Of a stretch of 64,000 nucleotides of DNA, positions 8,895-17,400 are shown in pieces. The translations under genes were made by a program, and so were the position numbers. Positions within the stretch are counted from its first letter, which is position 1; each line of letters starts with the position of its first letter. This stretch comes from Gammaproteobacteria bacterium (GTDB lineage: Bacteria; Gemmatimonadota; Gemmatimonadetes; Longimicrobiales; Gaopeijiaceae). Below the pieces are notes generated by a model, which saw only the letters and a program-made list of their open reading frames with translations, did no database searches and had not been told where the DNA came from. Location of the stretch: contig VXNP01000109.1 in assembly GCA_009840525.1 (NCBI GenBank), forward strand, positions 1-64,000, in the 5' to 3' direction.

Positions 8895-10148
8895 CTACAT
8901 CTCCTGGACCCCTGCCCCTCCGCCGGGCTTCGCGACGAACAGCATGTCGGTGGTGGGTGGCCCGCCCAGGCGCGGCTTGTAGAAGCGCGCGGTTAGCGCC
9001 TCCATGACCGGCGCGACGGTGCTGTCGTCGCAGAGCGCGACGGCGCAGCCACCGAAGCCGGCGCCGGTAAGGCGTGCACCCGCTGCACCCGCCTCGAGTG
9101 CGACTCCCACAATCGCGTCGAGCTCGCCCGTGCTCACCTCGTAGTCGTCGCGGAGGCTCTCGTGCGAACGCACCATGAGCTGGCCGAAGCGGTGCATGTT
9201 GACGTCGCGCATGGCCTGCTCGGCGAGGGCCACCCGGCGGCCCTCCGTGACGACGTGGCGGAAGCGGCGAAACAGTACGGGGGAGAGGATCCGGCGGACG
9301 CGGCGGAGCAGGCCGCCGGGGTCGGCCGCTGAGACCAGGTCGTTGTACGCAGGCGCGGTGTTGGTTGCGCGGTTGCCCGAGTTGGGCGCCTGGCCTCCCG
9401 GCACGGCGCCGACCGAGGCTGCCAGCGCCTCCCGGCACTGCCGCGCCCTCTCATTGTACCTCCCGCGCGCGCCCGCAGACTTCTCCGCGCGCACCAGCGA
9501 CGACGCCACCACCCAACGCCATCCGTCGGGCACGGGTACCGGGGTCACCCGCAACGGGTCGAACTCGATGCGGAGGGCGTGTCCCTCGACCCCGTGAAGA
9601 CATGCGGCCTGGTCCATACCACCCCCTTCGAGACCGACGAAACGCTCGGCGCGCGCCATGAGCGCGGCAAGCTCGAGGCGCGACATGGCTCGAGACCCAT
9701 CGCCTCGCGCCGCCCCGTCGTCAACGTCCACCCCGTTCGCCTTCAGCAACGCCAGCGCGGAGGCTACCACCAGCGCCGACGACGACGACAGCCCCGACGC
9801 GATCGGGGCATCGCCGGACACGGTTCCTTCGATGCCTCGCTTCAGCGATATCCCGTGCTCGAGCAGTCCCCGAGCCGCGGCGCGCACGTAGTTGGACCAG
9901 TCTCCCTGGGCCGCCGGCTCAATGGGACGTTTCAGCTGAAACGCGAATGGCGCGAAACGGGCCGACGGGCTGTCCAGCCGCACCACCGGATCGTCCACGA
10001 CCCGGAACTCGATACGGACGTCCCGGTCGATGGCGATGGGAAAGACCGGCAGGCCGTTGTAGTCGGTGTGTTCGCCGATCAGGTTGACGCGGCCGGGTGC
10101 GATCGCTCGCCAGCGGGCGGCATCGCGGCTGCGCAATTCACCGCTCAA
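8895..10148 (-). CDS. galK: galactokinase (GHMP kinase family)
   Basis: The 417-residue enzyme should phosphorylate galactose, or a related sugar, at C1 with ATP. It has the galactokinase signature APGRVNLIGEHTDYNG close to the N-terminus, the ATP loop APIASGLSSSSALVVA, the GLEGGGMDQAACLHG segment and the third GHMP motif GARLTGAGFGGCAVAL. No ATG or GTG is available: TTG 10148 overlaps the symporter's stop codon, and TTG 10136 is an alternative. The long open frame continuing upstream to 11174 is antisense-like noise over the symporter gene. Low-complexity insertions (around AVPGGQAPNSGNRATN and DDGAARGDGSRAM) are unusual for the family. It is the last gene of a three-gene operon. Confidence 0.88.
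   Translation of the reverse strand: MSGELRSRDAARWRAIAPGRVNLIGEHTDYNGLPVFPIAIDRDVRIEFRVVDDPVVRLDSPSARFAPFAFQLKRPIEPAAQGDWSNYVRAAARGLLEHGISLKRGIEGTVSGDAPIASGLSSSSALVVASALALLKANGVDVDDGAARGDGSRAMSRLELAALMARAERFVGLEGGGMDQAACLHGVEGHALRIEFDPLRVTPVPVPDGWRWVVASSLVRAEKSAGARGRYNERARQCREALAASVGAVPGGQAPNSGNRATNTAPAYNDLVSAADPGGLLRRVRRILSPVLFRRFRHVVTEGRRVALAEQAMRDVNMHRFGQLMVRSHESLRDDYEVSTGELDAIVGVALEAGAAGARLTGAGFGGCAVALCDDSTVAPVMEALTARFYKPRLGGPPTTDMLFVAKPGGGAGVQEM
9929..9942. repeat. 14-bp perfect palindrome, first copy
   Basis: GTTTCAGCTGAAAC is a perfect 14-base palindrome inside galK. The identical word, with the same flanking CG, recurs in an intergenic gap at 31159-31172. Here it encodes part of the galactokinase, so a regulatory role at this copy is uncertain. 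Confidence 0.5.
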
Positions 10149-11917
10149 TCCGAATAGCCCAACTTCGGCAGCAGCCGGAAGAGCCAGACGCCGGCTCCAG
10201 CCGAGATCGCAAGCGCCACCACCGCCGCCACGCCCTGCCCGTACAGCAGGTATCCCGTCCCGAAGAGCGCCGCGTAGACCAGCACGCACCCGAGGAACCA
10301 GGCGAGGAAGGCCGCCGTGACGGACCCCGACTCGCGCGGCCCGTCGCCCACGTCGACGACCCGCCGCCATCCCGCGCCCATCGGCCGGATCTTGTCGTAG
10401 AAGCCCTGCAGCGTCTCCGAATCGGCGGGGGCCGTGAGGAAGGTCACCCCGAGCCAGCCGACCGTCGTGATCGCCACGCCGATCACGAGCTGCGTCCAAG
10501 CCGGGAGGGGCGCCAATCCCAGCGCCCCGTGCACCCACGCGAAGTAGACGGCCACCATGAACGAAATCGTCATCCCGGCGAGCTCGCTCCAGACGTTCAC
10601 GCGATACCAGAACCAGCGCAGCAGGAAGATGAGTCCGGTCCCGGCGCCGATCTGGAGCAGGATCTGGAACCCCTGCCCCGCGGTGTCGAGCTGGAGCGCG
10701 ATGAAGGCGCCCAGGACCATGAGCCCGACGGTCGAAAGACGTCCCACCGCAACCAGCCGCCGCTGGCTGGCATCCGGGTTCACGAAGCGGCGATAGAAGT
10801 CGCTCACGACGTAGGACGAGCCCCAGTTGAGCTGGGTGCTGATCGTGGACATGTACGCCGCCGCCAGCGACGCCACCACCAGGCCGAGCAGTCCGGCGGG
10901 CAGAAACACGAGCATGGCGGGATAGGCCAGGTCGTTGCCCACCAGCCCGGGATCGAGGTCCGGGAAGCGGGCCTGGATGTCGGACAGCTCCGGGTACACG
11001 AGCATCGAGCACAACGCCACGATGATCCAGGGCCAGGGGCGGAGCCCGTAGTGCGCGACGTTGAACCAGAGCGTCGCCTTCATCGATTCCTTCTCGTTCT
11101 TCGCGGCCAGCATCCGCTGCGCGACGTAGCCTCCGCCCCCCGGCTCGGCCCCCGGATACCACGCACTCCACCACTGCACCGCGATGGGGATGATGAAGAT
11201 TCCCGCGGCGACGCTCCAGTCGGAGAAGTCCGGGAAGAAGTTCATCGCCGACTGCAGGTCCGGGTGCGAGACGAGCCCCGCGAGCCCCCCGACTTCAGGC
11301 TGGCGCAACGCGAACACGGCGGCTGCGACCGATCCGATCATCGCCACGACGAAGAGCACGAGGTCGGTCACGACGACGCCCCAGAGCCCCGAAGTCGCGG
11401 AGTAGATCATGGTCACGGTGCCCGCGATCAGGACCGTGGTCAGCGGATCCAGCCCCAGAAGAACGCCGCCGATCTTGGTCGCCGCGAGCGTCACCGTCGC
11501 GATGATCATCACGTTGTAGAACACGCCCAGGTACAGCGCCCGGAAGCCCCGCAGGAACGCCGCCGCGCGTCCCGAATAGCGCAGCTCGTAGAACTCGATG
11601 TCGGTCAGCGCGCCGGACCGCCGCCACAGGCGTGCGTAGAAGAAAACCGTGCACATCCCGGTGATCAGGAAGGCCCACCACGACCAGTTCTGCGCGACCC
11701 CGCCCCCGCGCACGAAGTCGGCGATCAGGTTTGGCGTGTCGGTCGAGAAGGTCGTTGCGACCATCGACGTGCCCAGCAGCCACCACGGCAGCTTCCGCCC
11801 CGAAAGGAAGAACTCGTCGGCCCCGGACCCCGCGCGCCGGGCGAAGCGAAGGCCGATGGCGAGGGCGGTGAGCCCGTACAGCGCGATGACGATCCAGTCG
11901 AGCGTGGTGAGTTGCAT
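10145..11917 (-). CDS. sodium:solute symporter (SLC5/SSS family)
   Basis: A 590-residue transporter with about 14 membrane segments and the SSS motif DEFFLSGRKLPWWLLGTSMVATTFSTDTPN near the N-terminus (residues about 34-64). It begins 6 bases after the nucleotidyltransferase stop and its TGA overlaps the galK start, so the three genes form an operon. The context suggests uptake of the sugar that the kinase then phosphorylates, most likely galactose or a derivative. It is longer than the symporter at 2757-4295 because of an extended C-terminal region (about residues 470-560) with a cytoplasmic loop and two further helices. Confidence 0.88.
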   Translation of the reverse strand: MQLTTLDWIVIALYGLTALAIGLRFARRAGSGADEFFLSGRKLPWWLLGTSMVATTFSTDTPNLIADFVRGGGVAQNWSWWAFLITGMCTVFFYARLWRRSGALTDIEFYELRYSGRAAAFLRGFRALYLGVFYNVMIIATVTLAATKIGGVLLGLDPLTTVLIAGTVTMIYSATSGLWGVVVTDLVLFVVAMIGSVAAAVFALRQPEVGGLAGLVSHPDLQSAMNFFPDFSDWSVAAGIFIIPIAVQWWSAWYPGAEPGGGGYVAQRMLAAKNEKESMKATLWFNVAHYGLRPWPWIIVALCSMLVYPELSDIQARFPDLDPGLVGNDLAYPAMLVFLPAGLLGLVVASLAAAYMSTISTQLNWGSSYVVSDFYRRFVNPDASQRRLVAVGRLSTVGLMVLGAFIALQLDTAGQGFQILLQIGAGTGLIFLLRWFWYRVNVWSELAGMTISFMVAVYFAWVHGALGLAPLPAWTQLVIGVAITTVGWLGVTFLTAPADSETLQGFYDKIRPMGAGWRRVVDVGDGPRESGSVTAAFLAWFLGCVLVYAALFGTGYLLYGQGVAAVVALAISAGAGVWLFRLLPKLGYSD

Positions 11918-11923
11918 GCGGCT

Positions 11924-12913
11924 TCAGTCGCGGGAGAAAGGGGATGGGCGAGCGTCCCGCACGGGTGGCGGAGCGTCCCGAAGGGATGGTCCGCCGTCCC
12001 AGAGACGCATCGGATTGACCCCCGAGTCTACCAGCCCCCGCAGCGATTCGGCCACTCCCGCATGATCGCCGGGGAACGTGACGCCGAGCCACCGCTCTCG
12101 GGTGAGCAGCACGGTGCAGCGCGCGCGGCCGGCCGCGATGAGGTCGTTCATGGCCTCCGAGAGGTAGAATTCGCGGTCGAGCCCCGGTCCCGAGGCAAGG
12201 AATGCGGCAAACAGGTCGCGGAGGTGCGGAACGATGTCCGGCTGGAAACCCCAGAGGTTGGTGCAGACGGGCGTTTGCACGGGGACGTCGAGCGGTCGGC
12301 CGCCCACGTCCCGGCCCACGGCGCGGTCCCCGTCAAGTCGGAGTTCCAGCCCCTCGGTCAGCCGCCGGAGCGCGCCCGACTCGTCGATCTCGCAGAGGCC
12401 CCGGGAGACGCCCCCGCTCTCCGACAGGGTGACTTCGAGGGGGTATCCGATGGTGAAATGAATGGTGTTGCGCGCGTCGGCGGGTGCCGACTGAGCGCCG
12501 CGCATCGCCCCGGCAAGAGCCGCGTACGCCCCCCGCCCGTAGAAGTCGTCCGCGTTGCATACGGCAAAGGGACCGCCGACCTCTTCCCCCGCGGTGAGGA
12601 CTGCGAACCCGGTGCCCCAGGGGCGGATCCGACCCGATGGCGGGTCATCCACGAGTCCCGGATGGGCCATCCGCTGGTACGCGTAGCGGATGTCGAGGTG
12701 GGTTGCCGCGTCCCGAAGATGCTCATCGAAATCCGGGCGAAGCGTCTCCTGGACGACGAGCAGGAAGCGCGTGAACCCGGCGAGCGCGGCATCGTAGAGG
12801 GCGTAGTCGAGGAGGGCCTCTCCACCCGGGCCGATGGGCGCGAGCTGCTTGAGGCGGCCGAACCGGGTCGAGCGGCCGGCCGCGAGGATGACGAGGGTGA
12901 GGGGTGGACTCAA
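11924..12913 (-). CDS. sugar-1-phosphate nucleotidyltransferase
   Basis: A 329-residue protein opening with LTLVILAAGRSTRFGRLKQL, the G-x-x-x-R-F-G...K nucleotide-binding loop of NTP-transferase enzymes, followed by AVCNADDFYG, where the metal-binding aspartates lie. It should join a sugar-1-phosphate to a nucleotide; with the galactokinase and the epimerase nearby, making or using a UDP- or dTDP-hexose is the simplest reading. The start is TTG 12913; the only nearby ATG is in another frame. The last 25 residues are a proline/arginine-rich tail (with two RDA..P units) that looks like a recent extension. It is the first gene of the operon with the symporter and galK. Confidence 0.8.
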   Translation of the reverse strand: MSPPLTLVILAAGRSTRFGRLKQLAPIGPGGEALLDYALYDAALAGFTRFLLVVQETLRPDFDEHLRDAATHLDIRYAYQRMAHPGLVDDPPSGRIRPWGTGFAVLTAGEEVGGPFAVCNADDFYGRGAYAALAGAMRGAQSAPADARNTIHFTIGYPLEVTLSESGGVSRGLCEIDESGALRRLTEGLELRLDGDRAVGRDVGGRPLDVPVQTPVCTNLWGFQPDIVPHLRDLFAAFLASGPGLDREFYLSEAMNDLIAAGRARCTVLLTRERWLGVTFPGDHAGVAESLRGLVDSGVNPMRLWDGGPSLRDAPPPVRDARPSPFSRD

Positions 12914-12924
12914 GTTCCGCTACC

Positions 12925-12961
12925 ATCGGTGTTGGTTTGGGTTACCGTATACAACACCGAT
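12925..12961. promoter_or_regulatory. 10-bp inverted repeat in the divergent sugar-cluster promoter
   Basis: ATCGGTGTTG at 12925-12934 is exactly matched in reverse complement by CAACACCGAT at 12952-12961, with 17 bases between. It fills nearly half of the 80-base gap between the nucleotidyltransferase and the epimerase. Such a spaced dyad fits an operator bound by a dimeric repressor or activator that controls both directions. No regulator gene is adjacent. Confidence 0.6.
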
Positions 12962-12993
12962 AGCGACCACGGGAAAAGGGGGGAGGTCTGGAG

Positions 12994-13938
12994 ACGAAGG
13001 TCCTGATCACCGGCGGCGCCGGATTCGTTGGCAGCCACGTCGCGGGCGCTCACATTGCACGCGGCGACCGGGTCTGGATTATCGACGACCTCTCATCGGG
13101 ACGTCGCGCGAACATTCCCACCCGCGCCGAGTTTGTCGAGATGGACATTGCCGATCCGCGTGCCCAGGAGCTGATCCGCGATGTCGGCTTCGACGTGATC
13201 AACCACCATGCAGCGCAGATCGACGTGCGCGCCTCGGTGGCCGATCCGATGGGCGACGCAAGGGTCAACATCGCCGGCCTCATCAACATCCTGGAGGGAG
13301 CGCGCGCCGCGGAAACGCAACGCGTGGTCTTCGTGTCCAGCGGAGGCGTGGTCTACGGCGAGCCGGACGTGTATCCTACGCCCGAGGACGCCCCCAAGCG
13401 CCCGGTGTCCCCCTACGGAGTGTCAAAGCTCGCGGGCGAATACTACCTCGACTACTACCGTGCGGTGCACGGCCTCGAGCACGTGGCGCTCCGCTACGGC
13501 AACGTCTACGGCCCCGGGCAGGATCCTCATGGAGAGGCCGGCGTGGTGGCCATCTTCTGCAACCGTCTGATCGACGGCGAGCCGCTCGACATCTACGGGG
13601 ACGGCGAGCAGACGAGGGACTACGTCTACGTGGAGGACGTGGCGGTCGCTAACCTGACCGCCGCTGACATGCCGCTTGAAGATGGCGCCGGCATCGACGC
13701 GAGAGCCTACAACGTGGGCACCGGAGAGGCGACGAGCGTCAACACGCTTGCGACCCTCCTGGAAGAGATCGCGGGCGTCCGCCCGGGGCGCGTCCACCAG
13801 GACGCCCGCGCCGGGGAACTTCGGCGCAGTGTGCTGTCGACGGAACGGATGGGCGCGGTGGGATGGGCACCCGCGCATAGCTTGCGCGAGGGGTTGGCGC
13901 GGACGTTCAGGCACATCGCGTCCCAGGCGGGAGGGTGA
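12994..13938 (+). CDS. NAD-dependent sugar epimerase/dehydratase with a non-AUG start
   Basis: About 314 residues of an extended SDR. The Rossmann motif TGGAGFVGSH follows the KVLIT strand at the very N-terminus, the catalytic pair is YGVSK (in PVSPYGVSKLAGEYY), and RYGNVYGPGQDP and GDGEQTRDYVYVEDV are typical of UDP-glucose 4-epimerase-like enzymes. Between the in-frame TAG at 12961 and the ATG at 13141 there is no ATG, GTG or TTG, yet the Rossmann motif lies in that stretch. ACG 12994 is 7 bases after GGAGG and would give MKVLITGGAGFVG; CTG 12988 is the other option. Likely role: interconversion of nucleotide sugars made by the divergent cluster. Confidence 0.83.
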   Translation, partial: TKVLITGGAGFVGSHVAGAHIARGDRVWIIDDLSSGRRANIPTRAEFVEMDIADPRAQELIRDVGFDVINHHAAQIDVRASVADPMGDARVNIAGLINILEGARAAETQRVVFVSSGGVVYGEPDVYPTPEDAPKRPVSPYGVSKLAGEYYLDYYRAVHGLEHVALRYGNVYGPGQDPHGEAGVVAIFCNRLIDGEPLDIYGDGEQTRDYVYVEDVAVANLTAADMPLEDGAGIDARAYNVGTGEATSVNTLATLLEEIAGVRPGRVHQDARAGELRRSVLSTERMGAVGWAPAHSLREGLARTFRHIASQAGG

Positions 13939-13939
13939 C

Positions 13940-15148
13940 CTACCTCATCGGGTCGAACCCCAGCCTCCAGACCACCATCTGAGGGTAGCCGGTTTCGGTC
14001 TCCCTGTTCTCGATGGCCAGCCCATCGCCGACAAAGGCCTCGAACAGCGCAATGTGACGGCGGGTGGCGATGAACGAGCCGCTGGCGAGATCGATCAGGT
14101 CGATGCGACTCTCGAATATGTTACGCCAGTCATCGTCGGTCGGCGCATGCCCGACCCGTCCATTGGGTGCGACCCGCTCCTCCAGGTGATCAAGCCAGTT
14201 CTCCCTGCGGAGGTGGCTGATCACCCAGAGTCGCTGTTCGGCGTCAACCTGCATCGCGAAGACCCGGTTGCGCGGCGGATTGTCGGGAGACCAGAATCCG
14301 CGTGAAGCTTCCTCCTCATTCAGCCTGGGTCCTCGGAGCCCCAGGATCCTGCGGCCACTCTCGCTCCATACCTGAATGAGATAGTCGCCTGCTCGCGTGC
14401 TGTAGATGCGCGGCTGCCGATCGACCGCCAATACCCGAGGTGAGAAGCCCGGAGCCTCAATGCCCTCCATCCGGTCGAACGAATGAAGGATGTCCAGCCC
14501 ATCGACGATGTGGAGCGGCACACCCATTGTCCCGGCCGTCGTCCTGCTTGTGTTCCCCAGGTACTTGCCGTCCTCCCCGAGCGGTATCGCGAGTTGGTAA
14601 GACCCCAGGAAGAGAGACCTGTCCGAATCATAGGAAAAGTCGGTGTTCACAACCGTTTCCCGCCCGGTTGCCAGGTCGACGACATGCATGCGTCCGTCGC
14701 CATCGGTGCCAACCGGTGCAGGACGCTGGAACTCCATGGGTCCGTCCCCCCTGCGGCCGACCTGCCTCACGAATTGGCCCTCCGCATCCCAGACCTTCAC
14801 CACCGATTCGCGCGGCATCCCTACCCAGTAGTTGCCGAAATCATCAACCGCCGCGTAAACCGACCAGTCGATGTACCCCGGGGCGACCGTGTCGCCCAGG
14901 GTCACGACGCGGTCAACGGTGATGCAGTCCGCGCACATCCCGGGACTATCGAGGATGTCTACGGTGGCGGTGCTGTCCTGCAGGGTGGTCAGATCCCTGG
15001 GAGAGTCGGGGGCGTCACAGCCGGAGAGCCAGCCGGCCAAGGCGACGGCAAGTGCCAGTGGAGTGACAGCAACGGGCGGTCGAGCAACAGCGAGGGGCCG
15101 CTGAGCAACCGCGAAAGGCTGCGATGCCCTGGTGGACCTGCCAAGCAT
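13940..15148 (-). CDS. 6-bladed beta-propeller lipoprotein
   Basis: A 402-residue exported protein. The leader is long (about 44 residues) and ends in the lipobox LAGWLSGC. The body has blade-like repeats such as DDFGNYWVGMPRESVVKVWD and GQFVRQVGRRGDGPMEFQRP, which place it with the Gemmatimonadota-type 6-bladed propellers at 785-2122 and 7623-8855. A Cys pair (MCADC) soon after the anchor is not shared with the other two. It ends one base after the epimerase stop on the other strand, so the two genes are convergent with no room for a terminator. Role unknown. Confidence 0.78.
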   Translation of the reverse strand: MLGRSTRASQPFAVAQRPLAVARPPVAVTPLALAVALAGWLSGCDAPDSPRDLTTLQDSTATVDILDSPGMCADCITVDRVVTLGDTVAPGYIDWSVYAAVDDFGNYWVGMPRESVVKVWDAEGQFVRQVGRRGDGPMEFQRPAPVGTDGDGRMHVVDLATGRETVVNTDFSYDSDRSLFLGSYQLAIPLGEDGKYLGNTSRTTAGTMGVPLHIVDGLDILHSFDRMEGIEAPGFSPRVLAVDRQPRIYSTRAGDYLIQVWSESGRRILGLRGPRLNEEEASRGFWSPDNPPRNRVFAMQVDAEQRLWVISHLRRENWLDHLEERVAPNGRVGHAPTDDDWRNIFESRIDLIDLASGSFIATRRHIALFEAFVGDGLAIENRETETGYPQMVVWRLGFDPMR

Positions 15149-15262
15149 TTGATCGCCCCCTTCGGCGAGCCGCCGGAACGAGCAGGCAGCGAACTTCCTT
15201 CCATTCAGACTGCCTCCGCGGTCTGAACGTTCCCGCCCGGTCGTGTCTCAGCGGATCTCGCC

Positions 15263-15829
15263 TCAGCGCTCTTCCTGCGTCTTCTCAACGTTCTCCACGT
15301 ACGTCAAGGACTTCTCCAGCGTCGGATTCTCGTTGTAGGCCTCCGACTGCCCGGGCGGAATGCTCAGGTACTTCCAGTCCTCACCGCGGAAGGACTTGGC
15401 CAGATACACGATCTGCCCGACGTGGTACGCAGCGTGGGCCAGCGAGCGGAGGAGTGCTTCGTCGACTCGATGGGGAACGCGGCGGACGGCTACTTCGGAG
15501 GTCAGGTCGTCGTCCGTGAGCTGTGAGAGCGTGTTGAGGAGCACGCCCCAGCCCCGGTCCCACTTCGCGGCAACTTCATCGGGCGACGCCTCGCGCGGCT
15601 CGAACTCCGACTCTCTGTCGCGCCAGGGCTTCTCGCCGTCCGTGGTCAGGAAGTCGGTGAAGCGCGACTCCAGGTTGCCGGCAACGTGCCAGACGATGGT
15701 CGCGATCGAGATGGCGTGCTCGGACCCGGCGACGAGGTGCTCGACGTCCAACTGATTGAACGCGCGCTCCCCGATGAGCTTGTAGCGCTGGTATTCGGCT
15801 TCGATGAGGGCCAGGACGGTGCGGTTCAT
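15263..15829 (-). CDS. DinB-like protein (DUF1572)
   Basis: A 188-residue four-helix-bundle protein. The three expected metal histidines of the DinB/YfiT superfamily are present: one in SIATIVWHVAGNLESRF (about residue 48) and two in LAHAAYHVGQIVYLAK (about 132 and 136). Many relatives are thiol-dependent transferases or detoxification enzymes; the substrate here is unknown. GAGG lies 8 bases before the ATG and TACAAT 15-20 bases before it. The gene is fed by the extremely AT-rich stretch described at 15841-15945. Confidence 0.82.
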   Translation of the reverse strand: MNRTVLALIEAEYQRYKLIGERAFNQLDVEHLVAGSEHAISIATIVWHVAGNLESRFTDFLTTDGEKPWRDRESEFEPREASPDEVAAKWDRGWGVLLNTLSQLTDDDLTSEVAVRRVPHRVDEALLRSLAHAAYHVGQIVYLAKSFRGEDWKYLSIPPGQSEAYNENPTLEKSLTYVENVEKTQEER

Positions 15830-15840
15830 ATTGTCGCCTC

Positions 15841-15945
15841 ATATTGTAGTGACGTGATATATTGAGCATACATTGATATATACTGCAAGATATAATATAT
15901 ATTAGATATACTATATAGATAAGATATACAATATAATATAAGACC
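15841..15945. promoter_or_regulatory. AT-rich island with five GATATA repeats upstream of the DinB-like gene
   Basis: About 105 bases are almost entirely A and T in a window that is otherwise roughly two-thirds G+C. GATATA occurs five times in the same orientation, at 15856, 15875, 15889, 15905 and 15923, spaced 14-19 bases apart. The stretch lies between the DinB-like gene and the 3' end of the serpin gene. Whether it is a multi-site operator, a nucleoid-protein silencing site or a scar of inserted DNA cannot be decided by eye. No gene is seen from 15830 to 16053. Confidence 0.6.
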
Positions 15946-16053
15946 CGTGGACTATCAACCCTTCGGGCCGATCCGCTCCACAAGGGTCCCGATTTCCGCC
16001 ACGGGAAGTACCGAGATGCGGTCGTCGAGCACGTACCCTTCATCGCCAGCCAG

Positions 16054-17400
16054 CTATCCCGTGTCGGGCGGCCTCCTCAGCACCCCTGCGAACAGAATTG
16101 CGCCGGACTCGCGCTCCCGTATCAGGTAGACGAACGGCCGGTTCGCGATCACCGACGGGGGAAGGCTCGTGACCCCGATCCCGACCGAAGTCGTGCCGAC
16201 TCCTTCCGCGCCTTCCTCGGCCACCTCCACGAACGCCTTCTGCTTGACTTCGGAGATGTAGAGCGGAGGCGAAGCAGCGGAGATGCCCGTGAAGTCGGCG
16301 ACGTTCGGGAGGAAGGCATCCGTCGTCCCGAGCGCCTGCAGGACCGGCTTGAGACTCTCGTCGTACTCGACGCGGAACCTGGGGAGCACGATCCTCACTT
16401 TCCTCACGTTCAGCTTGTCCAGCAGGCTCTGCCAGCGCCTCACATCCATCGAAGCGAGTTGCGCATCGATGCTGCTCCCGGCTCCCGGCACCAGAACCGT
16501 CATCGCGAAAGCGCCTTCTCCGAAAGGCAGCTCGATGACCTGAAGGTCGCCGTCCTCGCCATATGGGAATTCGGCGGTCAGATCCATCATGGGCATGGAC
16601 TCCGACCGGCCGTCGGCAGTGTGGAAGGGCGCGTCCTGCGTCCTTTGCGGATCGAATGCGTACTTCCACAGGCCCCTGAAGTAGATCGCGTTGATCAGGA
16701 AGAGCATCGTGCGGCTGTCAACGGGAGACTCGACGATCTCTTCGATTCGTCCGCCGGTCTTCTCCGACACCCACTGATTGATGGTGTCGGCAGCGGCGGG
16801 AATCGAGAAGTCGAGCCCGGCGATCTCAGCGTCGAAGAAGGCTCGCACCGCTTCCATGAAGCTCTGCTCGACCGCGAATCCGCTACGGTACCACGCGGAG
16901 TTGGCGAGCTGCGTACTCACGGTGGAATCCGCTGCCGGCAGATGGGCCATGAGGCCATGATAGCCCAGGTTGACCGTGTCCAGCGGGGCATCCTCGAATC
17001 CGAGTGTGGCCTGCATCTGATCGTACGTCGTCCCCCGAGCCCCGTTGAGCGCCATGCCGAGAGCCATGGACGCGCTCAGTGGCGAGACGAGGACGTTCGC
17101 CTCGGGATCCGCTGCCATCGCGGCGGGAAGCAGCTTCCACGCGAAGGCATTGCTCTTCTCGAGGACGGCAGCCTCCGCAGAGACCGAGCGCGGTGGGATG
17201 ACGATCGAGTCCGGGGGAGAGGGATCTGCGGGCTCCGGGACGACAGGATCTGCCGGGCCCGGCTCGACAAGGTCGTCGGAGCAGGCCAGGGCCGGCATCA
17301 CTGCCGCGATCCAGATCGCCAGAGCGATGCGGCTAACGCACGCTACCCGGAATACCAGTTCGATTCGGAAGCTCGCTCCGACGCGTCTGTGGTTGCTCAC
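16054..17400 (-). CDS. serpin-family protease inhibitor lipoprotein
   Basis: A 448-residue serpin. The leader ends near PALACSDD, a plausible lipobox, followed by a Pro/Asp/Glu-rich spacer (about residues 45-70), so the domain should be tethered outside the cell membrane. Serpin landmarks include NVLVSPLSASMALGMALNGA, INAIYFRGLWKYAFDP and the C-terminal NRPFVYLIRERESGAILFAG. The reactive-centre hinge EEGAEGVGTT (from about residue 395) has the small residues of inhibitory serpins. Aligning SLPPSV with the SIPPEV of alpha-1-antitrypsin places the scissile bond at Thr411-Ser412, suggesting elastase- or subtilisin-like targets. GTG 17400 has AGAGGA 6 bases upstream. Confidence 0.9.
   Translation of the reverse strand: MSNHRRVGASFRIELVFRVACVSRIALAIWIAAVMPALACSDDLVEPGPADPVVPEPADPSPPDSIVIPPRSVSAEAAVLEKSNAFAWKLLPAAMAADPEANVLVSPLSASMALGMALNGARGTTYDQMQATLGFEDAPLDTVNLGYHGLMAHLPAADSTVSTQLANSAWYRSGFAVEQSFMEAVRAFFDAEIAGLDFSIPAAADTINQWVSEKTGGRIEEIVESPVDSRTMLFLINAIYFRGLWKYAFDPQRTQDAPFHTADGRSESMPMMDLTAEFPYGEDGDLQVIELPFGEGAFAMTVLVPGAGSSIDAQLASMDVRRWQSLLDKLNVRKVRIVLPRFRVEYDESLKPVLQALGTTDAFLPNVADFTGISAASPPLYISEVKQKAFVEVAEEGAEGVGTTSVGIGVTSLPPSVIANRPFVYLIRERESGAILFAGVLRRPPDTG

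Noticed and set aside
10149-11174. N-terminal extension of galactokinase over the symporter gene
   Set aside because: The extra 340 residues overlap a full sodium symporter in another frame and show only shadow-type composition; galactokinase needs no such domain.
10097-13006. Plus-strand frame of 969 codons opposite the symporter and nucleotidyltransferase
   Set aside because: Charged shadow sequence without family features; both genes beneath it are well supported.
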